From NCBI GenBank assembly GCA_017643325.1, contig JAEPNS010000225.1, positions 1-6,002 of the forward strand: DNA of 6,002 bases. Direction: 5' to 3'. The DNA is from Alphaproteobacteria bacterium. Lineage in GTDB: Bacteria > Pseudomonadota > Alphaproteobacteria > UBA6615. The notes beneath the pieces were generated by a model. The model was not told the DNA's origin and made no database searches. It saw only the letters and a program-made list of their open reading frames with translations. A program made the position numbers and the translations under genes. This document shows, piece after piece, positions 1 to 5,759 of this stretch; the first letter of the stretch is position 1; every line of letters starts with the position of its first letter.

Positions 1-405
1 GCCCTGTTCCTCGGGGAGGAAATCCCGGGTGAAGGCAGTGCCGACGGCCAGCGTCGGCTGGCCGCTGACGGGGTGTCCGGCCTCGTGCTCGCGGATGCCG
101 ACGATCAGCAGGTGCGGCGACAGGCCGCCCTCCGTCCCGCCGGACATCACCATGGCGACCCGTTCGGGAACCTCGTCGCGGGGGCAGCCCAGCCGGTCGG
201 CGAACATGACTTTCAGCATGTCGACAGAGTAGGCGCGGGTGAAATCGTTCACGCAGCCGTTGCCCTCGGTCTTGCCGAAGATCGCGACGACCTCCTCCGG
301 CGCGATCTGGCCCTCGTCAAACAGGGCTTCGAGCGAGGCGACATCGCCGGGGTCGCGCGTGGGCACGCGCAGCACCAGCGCTTCTTTGACTTTCTCGGAA
401 CTCAT
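1..405 (-). CDS. Ring-opening amidohydrolase (cyanuric acid amidohydrolase/barbiturase family), N-terminal part
   Basis: This is the first 135 codons of a gene running off the left edge; full-length members have about 350-380 residues. The family hydrolytically opens six-membered cyclic imides: cyanuric acid in s-triazine degradation or barbituric acid in oxidative pyrimidine degradation. Reading the minus strand from ATG at 405-403 there is no stop. The protein carries the hallmark GKTEGNGCVNDFTR at residues 44-57, SGGTEG at 88-93 followed by LSPH, and FTRDFLPEE near the edge, in the order and spacing of domain A of the AtzD/TrzD fold. Lys45 and Ser88 are the expected first Lys-Ser pair; the fold has three such pairs and the other two lie outside. 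An AGAGGT ribosome site at 419-414 lies 8 bases before the start. The gene is divergent from the molybdenum hydroxylase operon, which suggests shared control. Family membership is near certain. The substrate is not: the wording GNGCVNDFTR resembles AtzD from memory, but the C-terminal specificity region is missing. Confidence 0.93.
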   Translation of the reverse strand, partial: MSSEKVKEALVLRVPTRDPGDVASLEALFDEGQIAPEEVVAIFGKTEGNGCVNDFTRAYSVDMLKVMFADRLGCPRDEVPERVAMVMSGGTEGGLSPHLLIVGIREHEAGHPVSGQPTLAVGTAFTRDFLPEEQG

Positions 406-413
406 GGTCGGAT

Positions 414-419
414 ACCTCT
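414..419 (-). promoter_or_regulatory. Ribosome binding site of the ring-opening amidohydrolase
   Basis: On the minus strand AGAGGT lies 8 bases before the ATG at 405-403. It supports that start over any upstream codon, and the protein similarity to the family also begins a few residues after this Met. Confidence 0.6.
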
Positions 420-504
420 GTCGGGTCTTGTCTTGGTTCTTTTTTGCAGGGGTCGGTGCACCCGGCATTTGACCGGGCTGCGATGTCCTCTCCCTTTGGT
501 GCGG

Positions 505-517
505 GGTTTTGCAAACC
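505..517. repeat. Inverted repeat GGTTT-TGC-AAACC, possible operator
   Basis: A 13-base pseudo-palindrome with 5-base arms sits between the two divergent genes, about 100 bases before the amidohydrolase start and about 190 before the molybdenum operon start. The TTTGCAAA core stands out in a G+C-rich background and has the look of a bacterial repressor site. No regulator gene is in the window, so the assignment is inference only. Confidence 0.3.
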
Positions 518-703
518 ACGGGCCAGAATAGGTGCGTGCGGGAGCGCGCGGAACCGCGGTTTTCGGGGCGGAAGCGGCGTTGCTCCTGATCAGACGAAAG
601 GCGGGCTGCACAAATAACGGGCAGCTTCGGAACTGTGCGCCGGCGGGCCGCTCGCGTAAGATCGGACCTCGTCTTTCCCGCACGGTCCGGCCACCGCACA
701 ACC

Positions 704-1576
704 ATGAAACCCGCGCCCTTTGAGTATGTCATAGCGGAAAGCTGGGATGCCGCAGCCGCGCTCCTCGCCGAGCATGGCGACGACGCCGTCATCCTCGCCG
801 GCGGCCAGAGCCTGGTGCCGGTGATGAACTTCCGCCTCGCCCAGCCGGCCGTGCTCGTCGATGTGAACCCGGTTGCGGACGGGGCCTACCTGCGTATCGA
901 CGCGGACCGTTTGCGCGTCGGTGCGCTGACGCGCCATGTCCGGTTCGAGGCGCCGCAGGTCGGCGGTCCCCTCGGCGCCCTGTTCCCGCGCGTGGCACGG
1001 CACATCGCCCATCTTCCGATCCGCATGCGCGGGACGTTCGGGGGCTCGCTCGCCCACGCCGATCCCGCGTCGGAGTGGTGCACGCTGGCGCGGACCTTCG
1101 ACGCCGTGATGGTCGCGCGGAGCGTGCGCGGAGACCGGCGGATCGATGCGAGCGACTATTTCCAGGCGGCGCTGGTCAACGACCTTGCCGACGACGAAGT
1201 CCTGCGCGAGATCGAGCTTCCGGCACTCGGGCCGGACTGGGCGTGCGGTTTCGCCGAGTTCAACCGGCGCGCAGGAGATTTCGCTATCGTCCAGTCGGTC
1301 GCGGCATTCGAGCTGCACGACGGCAGGATCGTGGACGCGCGCATCGGTATCGGCGGCGCGGCGGAGGTCCCCTGGCGCGCCGACACGGCGGAAGCCGTCC
1401 TGGCGGGTGCGATACCTTCGGCAAGCCTGTTCGAGGAGGCCGGCGCGGCGGCCGCGGAGTCCGTTGGCGAGCTCATGACCGACCGGCAGGCGAGCGCGGA
1501 GATGCGCCGCGACCTCGTGCGGGTGATGGTATCCCGCGCTCTTGAGGATGCGCTCGCCGCGGGAGTGGAGCGATGA
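704..1576 (+). CDS. Molybdenum hydroxylase FAD-binding subunit (CoxM/XdhB-like)
   Basis: This is the medium, FAD-binding subunit of a three-part molybdenum hydroxylase, 290 residues, the usual size. It passes electrons from the iron-sulfur subunit to an external acceptor in the cytoplasm. The FAD-binding motifs are clear: AGGQSL at residues 32-37, TFGGSLAHADPASE at 111-124 (the classic T-GGS-AHADPA-E loop) and NRRAGDFAIVQ at 187-197; the C-terminal third is the CO dehydrogenase flavoprotein C-terminal domain. There is no 4Fe-4S insertion of the 4-hydroxybenzoyl-CoA reductase kind. I chose ATG at 704 because similarity begins at MKPAPFEYV; an in-frame GTG at 635 would add 23 residues without family resemblance. 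No good ribosome site precedes 704. The stop TGA overlaps the next start as ATGA. Gene order M-S-L matches coxMSL, but the subunit does not reveal the substrate. Confidence 0.95.
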   Translation: MKPAPFEYVIAESWDAAAALLAEHGDDAVILAGGQSLVPVMNFRLAQPAVLVDVNPVADGAYLRIDADRLRVGALTRHVRFEAPQVGGPLGALFPRVARHIAHLPIRMRGTFGGSLAHADPASEWCTLARTFDAVMVARSVRGDRRIDASDYFQAALVNDLADDEVLREIELPALGPDWACGFAEFNRRAGDFAIVQSVAAFELHDGRIVDARIGIGGAAEVPWRADTAEAVLAGAIPSASLFEEAGAAAAESVGELMTDRQASAEMRRDLVRVMVSRALEDALAAGVER

Positions 1577-2040
1577 CGCGTATTTCTCTGCGTGTGAACA
1601 GCGTGGACCACGATATCGAGGTCGAGCCGCGGCACTCGCTCGCGGACGCCCTTCGCGACAGGTGCGGGCTGACCGGCACCCATCTGGGCTGCGAGCATGG
1701 TGTGTGCGGGGCGTGCACCGTGCTGGTCGGGGACGAGCCCGTGCGCGCCTGCCTGATGTTCGCCGTGCAGGCGGACGGCAGGGCGGTCCGCACCGTCGAG
1801 GGGCTGGACGACGACGGTGCCTTCAACGCGTTGCAGCAGGCCTTCCACGAGCAGCATGCGCTGCAATGCGGCTACTGCACCCCCGGGATGCTGATGCTCG
1901 CGACATGGCTGGTCGAGCGGGGGACGCCGGTGAGCGACGACGAGCTGCGCGAGGTCATGTCGTCGAACCTGTGCCGCTGCACCGGCTACCGCAACATCCT
2001 GCGTGCGGTGCGGTCCGTCCTTGACGGAGCCGGATCGTGA
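1573..2040 (+). CDS. Molybdenum hydroxylase 2x[2Fe-2S] subunit (CoxS/XdhC-type small subunit)
   Basis: This is the small iron-sulfur subunit, 155 residues, which carries electrons from the molybdenum centre to FAD. The N-terminal plant-ferredoxin domain has Cys40, Cys45, Cys48 and Cys60 in the C-x4-C-x2-C-x11-C spacing (GCEHGVCGAC). The C-terminal helical domain has Cys99 and Cys102 in QCGYCTPGM and Cys134 and Cys136 in NLCRCTGYRNI; Gln98 is the usual residue beside the molybdopterin. All eight ligands are present, so both clusters should form. There is no twin-arginine signal, which suggests a cytoplasmic enzyme. The start ATG at 1573 overlaps the preceding stop (ATGA), with GGGAG at 1561-1565 as ribosome site, so it is translationally coupled. 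The family assignment is very secure. Confidence 0.97.
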   Translation: MTRISLRVNSVDHDIEVEPRHSLADALRDRCGLTGTHLGCEHGVCGACTVLVGDEPVRACLMFAVQADGRAVRTVEGLDDDGAFNALQQAFHEQHALQCGYCTPGMLMLATWLVERGTPVSDDELREVMSSNLCRCTGYRNILRAVRSVLDGAGS

Positions 2041-4322
2041 CCGTGATCGGCAAGAGCGTTCCCCGGCTGGAGGACCGCGCGTTGCTGACCGGGATGGGCC
2101 GGTTCGCGGGCGACCGGAATTTCGACGGGCAGCTCCATATGCGTGTCGTCCGTTCGACGGTCGCGCACGGCCGGATCGTCTCCGTGGACACCGGGGCGGC
2201 CGCGGCGATGCCGGGCGTGCACGCCGTGTGGACCGGTGCCGACGTCGCCGACATTCCGCCCATCGACCTGCGGCCCGGCAGTGCGCTGCAGGACCTGGAG
2301 AAGTGCCGGCAGCATATCCTCGTGCAGGAGATCGTGCGCTATGTCGGCGACCCGGTGGCGGCGGTGTTTGCCGATGACCCGCACCGGGCGGAGGATGCGG
2401 CGGAACTGGTCTGGGCCGAGATCGAGGAGCTGCCGCCGGTCGTGGGACTGATGGACCCGCCGGGCGAGTTTGCGCCGGGTGTCAGCACCGAACCCGCCGT
2501 GTTCGAGAAAGGCTATGGCGACGTCGATGCCGCCTTCGCGGCGGCGGCGCACATCGTCGAATGCGAATTGTCGGTGGGCCGGCACGCCGGCGTGCCGCTG
2601 GAGACCCGCGGCGCGCTTGCGATCTGGAACGACGCCGAGGCGCGGCTTGAGTTCCACGCGGCGGCCAAGATCCCGCACACGAACCGGATCGCGCTCGCCG
2701 CACTGCTCGGGCTGGAGCTGGACCAGTTGCATCTGTTCGAGGGACATGTCGGCGGCGGCTTCGGGGTGCGCGGGGAAATCTATCCGGACGAGGTGCTGGT
2801 CAACCTGGCGGCGATGCACTTCCGGCGCCCGGTGAAGTGGATCGAGGACCGGATGGAGCACCTGGTCGCGGCGAACCATTCGCGCGAACAGACCCATCGC
2901 ATCCGCGCCGCCGTCGATGCCGACGGGCTGGTGCGCGCCATCGACGACGAGTTCTGGTTCAACCAGGGCGCCTACGCACGGACCCACGGCGCGACGGTGC
3001 CCACCGTCTCGGCGACCATGCTGCCCGGGCCGTACAAGGTCCCGGCCTACCGCGCGAAAGGACATATCCGCCTGACCAACGTGACCCCGGCGGGGACCTA
3101 TCGCGGCCCGGGACGCTACGAGACCAGCTTCGTGCGCGAGGGCCTGCTCGACCGGATTGCCGCCGAACTCGGTCTCGACCCGCTCGACGTGCGGCGGGTG
3201 AACCTGGTTGCACCGGACGAGATGCCCTACGAGCGGCCGTTCGAGGTGGGCGGCAAGCCGATCCAGTACGACAGCGGCGACTATCCGAAGTCGCTCCAGC
3301 GCTTCCTCGACCATATCGGCTACGACGCGCTCCGCCGCGACATGGCCGCGCGGCGCGAGGCCGGCGAGATGGCCGGGGCCGCCGTCATCTGCTTTCTCGA
3401 ACTCGGTGGCGACGGGCCGTTCGACGACGTGCGGGTGGAGATGGCGGCGGACGGTGCGGTCGAGGTCGTGACGGGGGTCGCGTCGGTGGGACAGGGCGCG
3501 GAGACGGTCATCGCCCAGGTCTGCGCCGAGACGCTGGGGATCGATTATGCCGGGATCACCGTGACCCACGGCCAGACCGACCGGATCGAACGGGGGCAGG
3601 GTGCGCGGGCGTCGCGCGTAACGGTGATGACCGGCAACGCCACACACAAGGCGGCGCTGGGGGTGCGGGCAATCCTGCTGGAAACCGCCGCGGGCCTGCT
3701 GCAGACGGCGGCGGAGGAACTCGAAATTTCCGGCGGGACGATCCGTGTCGCGGCGGCACCGGAGGGCGGGCCTTCCGTCACGGTCGCCGACGCCGCGGCG
3801 GAGACCCTGCGCGCGAGCAGCGGTGACAGAATTGCCGTTGAGGAAACCTTCGAGAACGACCGCGCGACCTATTCCTTCGGCGCGCAGATGGCCGCCGTCT
3901 CGGTGGACCCGAGGACGGCGGGGGTCACGGTGGAACGCTTCGCGGTCGCCTACGACATCGGGCGCGCGGTGAACCCGATGCTGGTCGAGGGGCAGCTGGT
4001 GGGCGGCGCGGTGCAGGGTATCGGCGGCGCGCTGCTGGAGGAGTTCCTCTACGACGAGGCGGGCCAGCCGCTCTCGGTCACCTTCGCCGACTACCTGATG
4101 CCGACGGCGATGGAGGTCCCGGACGTCGAATGCCTGGTGCTGGAAGAGGCGCCGAGCACCACGAACCCGCTCGGCCTGAAGAGCGGCGGGGACCCGGGAA
4201 TCACAGGCGCGGGCGCGGCGATCGCAGCGGCGATCGGCGAGGCCATCGGCCGGCCGGGCAGCGTCGCGCGCCTGCCGGTCAGCCCGATGCGGCTGCGCGA
4301 GATCCTGACCGGGCCCGCCTAG
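2037..4322 (+). CDS. Molybdenum hydroxylase molybdopterin-binding catalytic subunit (CoxL/XdhA family)
   Basis: This is the large catalytic subunit, 761 residues, binding the molybdenum-pterin cofactor and hydroxylating its substrate with water-derived oxygen. The N-terminal a/b hammerhead domain begins GKSVPRLEDRALLTGMGRF. The cofactor region follows with GHVGGGFGVRGE at 236-247, TYRGPGRYET at 354-363 and VGQGAET at 484-490. The active-site loop TYRGPGR lacks the Cys of true CO dehydrogenase (AYRCSFR), so this is not a form I CO dehydrogenase. The usual catalytic motif K-G-x-G-E-x-G appears as KSGGDPG at 715-721: the Glu acting as general base is Asp719. The start is GTG at 2037 in a GTGA overlap with the previous stop, with GGAG at 2026-2029. 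The neighbouring barbiturase-type enzyme suggests a pyrimidine-like heterocycle as substrate, by inference. No maturation gene (XdhC/CoxF type) is in the window. The stop TAG lies in a CTAG shared with the convergent gene. Confidence 0.95.
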   Translation: MTVIGKSVPRLEDRALLTGMGRFAGDRNFDGQLHMRVVRSTVAHGRIVSVDTGAAAAMPGVHAVWTGADVADIPPIDLRPGSALQDLEKCRQHILVQEIVRYVGDPVAAVFADDPHRAEDAAELVWAEIEELPPVVGLMDPPGEFAPGVSTEPAVFEKGYGDVDAAFAAAAHIVECELSVGRHAGVPLETRGALAIWNDAEARLEFHAAAKIPHTNRIALAALLGLELDQLHLFEGHVGGGFGVRGEIYPDEVLVNLAAMHFRRPVKWIEDRMEHLVAANHSREQTHRIRAAVDADGLVRAIDDEFWFNQGAYARTHGATVPTVSATMLPGPYKVPAYRAKGHIRLTNVTPAGTYRGPGRYETSFVREGLLDRIAAELGLDPLDVRRVNLVAPDEMPYERPFEVGGKPIQYDSGDYPKSLQRFLDHIGYDALRRDMAARREAGEMAGAAVICFLELGGDGPFDDVRVEMAADGAVEVVTGVASVGQGAETVIAQVCAETLGIDYAGITVTHGQTDRIERGQGARASRVTVMTGNATHKAALGVRAILLETAAGLLQTAAEELEISGGTIRVAAAPEGGPSVTVADAAAETLRASSGDRIAVEETFENDRATYSFGAQMAAVSVDPRTAGVTVERFAVAYDIGRAVNPMLVEGQLVGGAVQGIGGALLEEFLYDEAGQPLSVTFADYLMPTAMEVPDVECLVLEEAPSTTNPLGLKSGGDPGITGAGAAIAAAIGEAIGRPGSVARLPVSPMRLREILTGPA
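4319..4322. other. CTAG: shared stop codons of two convergent genes
   Basis: The palindrome CTAG supplies TAG at 4320-4322 for the large molybdenum subunit and TAG at 4321-4319 for the ArcS-like gene. The genes therefore overlap tail to tail by four bases. I see no hairpin with a T-run on either side, so transcripts must end inside the opposing gene or by a factor-dependent route. Confidence 0.9.
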
Positions 4323-5356
4323 CTCGCCTTGCGCAACTCCTCGCGGGTCAGGCGTTCGACCAGCACGTCGAGCAGCTCCGGCAGCGCGAGCGGTGTCGCG
4401 TTGGCGCCGCCGCGGGCATAGACCGCGTTGGCCTGTTTCGCGTCGACCCCGAGCCGCCTGGCGAGCCGGGCGGCCGCGTCCTTGCACTGCTCGATGGTCG
4501 GGAGGCACTCGATCCGCCTGTCGTCGGGCAGGTGGTCGTTCGCGCCGCCGAGCGGCATCCAGCCGCCGTCGACCTTGCGCCGGGCGACGACCTTGTTGGC
4601 GGCGCGTTCGTCCCGCGCGATGACGAAGCTGCGATGGGTCAGGCCCGGGGCGACCCAGGAAATGATGTCGTCGTAGCGCCCGCCGATCCGGCCCACGACC
4701 TGGGCGACGATATCGGCCATCACGTTGTGCATCAGGACATAGTGGCGCCGCTCCTGGTCGCCCCACTTCCATCGGTTCGCCGAGACCTGCACCGCCGTCG
4801 AGTCCGCCCGCCACGGGGAGACCGCGTTGCCGCGGTTCTCGAACAGGCCCGGGTCGTCATAGGCCACCGCCGGAGACGGCTTGCCCTTGAACTCGACGAT
4901 GTGCTCGTAGGGCACGACGGCCATGGGCTCGGAGATCACCATGCGGTGGATCACGGTGCCGGCGGCGTTGGCCAGCGGCGACAGGTTGAGCACCTCGGGC
5001 GAGAAGCCGTCCTCGAGCCGCGCCTGCAGCTCCTGCGGCAGGTAGTGGCGCCCAGTCGGCGCGAAGCCGGTGTCGAGCAGGCGCTGGTTGATCGCCTGGT
5101 GCTCCGTCGAGAACGGGTAGGGCTTCGTCTTGGTGCAGGGCAGGAACAGCAGCACATGCCGGTTGCCGGCGGGCAGGTCGGGCACATACTCGTCCTTCAC
5201 GAAGTCGAGCCATTCGGCGATTCGCGGGTGCTCGAGCGAATCGTAGTTGTCCTGCGGGCTGTACAGGCAGAGCTCGGGGTCGACCGCGAACGGGCTCTCG
5301 ATCTTCCTGAGCGAGGCCTGGACACGCTGGTCGCGGTCTTCGACGGGGATCTTCAT
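4319..5356 (-). CDS. ArcS-like (DUF5591 core domain) protein of unknown function
   Basis: A 345-residue soluble protein with no signal peptide or membrane segment. Residues 43-90 read like the archaeosine synthase core: HPRIAEWLDFVKDEY, then a hydrophobic strand, then PCTKTKPYPFSTEH at 73-86. That fits the ArcS signature PC-x3-KPY-x2-S-x2-H exactly. Further on, VIHRMVISEPMAVVPYEHI at 135-153 and AVAYDDPG at 163-170 match the family's 'h-SPLG-VP-E ... YD-P' region, and MADIVAQVVGRIGGRYDDII resembles its closing helix. In archaea ArcS attaches lysine to the preQ0 nitrile in tRNA; I see no PUA RNA-binding domain or TGT domain here. The C-terminal 100 residues are unrecognised. AGGA at 5368-5365 lies 8 bases before the ATG. 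It is last in a minus-strand operon, 25 bases after the Rieske gene. Function is unknown; a small-molecule or heterocycle role is inferred from context. A distant alternative is the related DUF6884-type family. Confidence 0.8.
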   Translation of the reverse strand: MKIPVEDRDQRVQASLRKIESPFAVDPELCLYSPQDNYDSLEHPRIAEWLDFVKDEYVPDLPAGNRHVLLFLPCTKTKPYPFSTEHQAINQRLLDTGFAPTGRHYLPQELQARLEDGFSPEVLNLSPLANAAGTVIHRMVISEPMAVVPYEHIVEFKGKPSPAVAYDDPGLFENRGNAVSPWRADSTAVQVSANRWKWGDQERRHYVLMHNVMADIVAQVVGRIGGRYDDIISWVAPGLTHRSFVIARDERAANKVVARRKVDGGWMPLGGANDHLPDDRRIECLPTIEQCKDAAARLARRLGVDAKQANAVYARGGANATPLALPELLDVLVERLTREELRKAS

Positions 5357-5364
5357 ATCGGTGT

Positions 5365-5368
5365 TCCT
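5365..5368 (-). promoter_or_regulatory. Ribosome binding site of the ArcS-like gene
   Basis: AGGA on the minus strand, 8 bases upstream of the ATG at 5356-5354, within the 25-base gap after the Rieske stop codon. It supports this start and polycistronic translation. Confidence 0.5.
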
Positions 5369-5381
5369 GTTCTGACGTTCT

Positions 5382-5636
5382 TCATCGATGGAGCAGCAGC
5401 CAGACGTCGCCGTCCCGGACTTCGAGCGGCAAAGCTGTCAGGCGCTCGCCCTTGCACGGCCCGAACACGCAGTTGCCGTCGAGGTCGAACAGCGCACCGT
5501 GGCTGGCGCAGCGAAAAAACCTGCCGTCGTCGGTCAGGTAGTCGTCGGGCTCCCAGGGCAGCGGCACCCCCATGTGCGGGCACGCGTCCGCGTAGCCGAC
5601 CACCTGCCCGCCGGCGCGGTAGGCGATCACCTTCAC
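5382..5636 (-). CDS. Small Rieske [2Fe-2S] protein (start uncertain)
   Basis: This is a stand-alone Rieske-type electron carrier. The two-His two-Cys cluster is complete: CPHMGVPLPW gives Cys and His of the first loop and CASHGALF gives those of the second, 21 residues apart, followed by GNCVFGPCKG, the usual GP turn. The nearest canonical start is GTG at 5636, giving 84 residues, but the Rieske fold clearly begins further upstream: the same frame reads RLGPVRDIPDRSARGYVADL before it, which is the normal first strand ('L--V-DIPDG-ARGF'). No ATG, GTG or TTG exists between there and the in-frame TAG that ends the preceding amidohydrolase. ATT at 5750-5748, with AGGCGG five bases before it, could start a 122-residue protein. 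No oxygenase catalytic domain or reductase is nearby, so it may serve the molybdenum enzyme or the ArcS-like protein. The Rieske identity is secure; the start is not. Confidence 0.88.
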   Translation of the reverse strand: MKVIAYRAGGQVVGYADACPHMGVPLPWEPDDYLTDDGRFFRCASHGALFDLDGNCVFGPCKGERLTALPLEVRDGDVWLLLHR

Positions 5637-5759
5637 GCTCTTCCGGCCCAGGTCCGCGACATAGCCCCTTGCCGACCGGTCGGGGATATCGCGGACCGGA
5701 CCGAGGCGGACCGCGTCCGGCTTCGGCGTATGTCCGTTCGAGGCGGGAATCGGAGCCGC
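5637..5759 (-). other. In-frame N-terminal extension of the Rieske gene without a canonical start
   Basis: These 41 codons are open and in frame with the Rieske domain and also with the upstream amidohydrolase, separated from it only by the TAG at 5762-5760. The first ~16 (AAPIPASNGHTPKPDA) look like a Pro/Ala linker; the rest match the beginning of a Rieske fold. The candidate starts are ATT at 5750-5748 (ribosome-like AGGCGG at 5761-5756) and, less likely, CTG at 5651-5649 inside the domain. TAG readthrough, giving an amidohydrolase-Rieske fusion, is the alternative. A sequence error making the TAG or removing a start is also possible. Confidence 0.6.

Larger units (their letters stand above)
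406..703. promoter_or_regulatory. Divergent intergenic region with short palindromes
   Basis: This stretch separates the ring-opening amidohydrolase (minus strand) from the molybdenum hydroxylase operon (plus strand), so both promoters should lie here. It is less G+C rich in places than the genes and I see no credible protein in it. Short inverted repeats visible by eye are GGTGCACC at 455-462, CCCGG/CCGGG arms at 461-465 and 473-477, GGTTT-TGC-AAACC at 505-517 (its core TTTGCAAA at 508-515 is a perfect palindrome), and CTGATCAG at 586-593. Any of these could be an operator half-site pair, but 8-base palindromes also occur by chance about once in 250 bases. I could not identify a convincing -35/-10 pair on either strand. 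Confidence 0.5.

Noticed and set aside
437..447. T-run in the spacer as a possible intrinsic terminator
   Set aside because: No gene ends into this spacer on the plus strand and no G+C hairpin immediately precedes the run; it lies in the 5' leader of the minus-strand gene.
73..531. Plus-strand open frame of 152 codons at the left end
   Set aside because: It is exactly codon-phase antisense to the ring-opening amidohydrolase, whose motifs are unmistakable.
635..703. GTG start at 635 for the FAD subunit
   Set aside because: The extra 23 residues are Arg-rich and unlike the family; similarity begins at the ATG at 704.
2037..4322. Identification as aerobic CO dehydrogenase from the M-S-L gene order
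   Set aside because: The active-site loop is TYRGPGR rather than AYRCSFR, so the catalytic Cys that binds copper in form I CO dehydrogenase is absent.
1986..4814. A 942-codon open frame on the minus strand opposite the large molybdenum subunit
   Set aside because: It is the antisense shadow of a gene with complete family motifs; its translation is Arg/Gly/His rich without any recognisable domain, as expected from high G+C.
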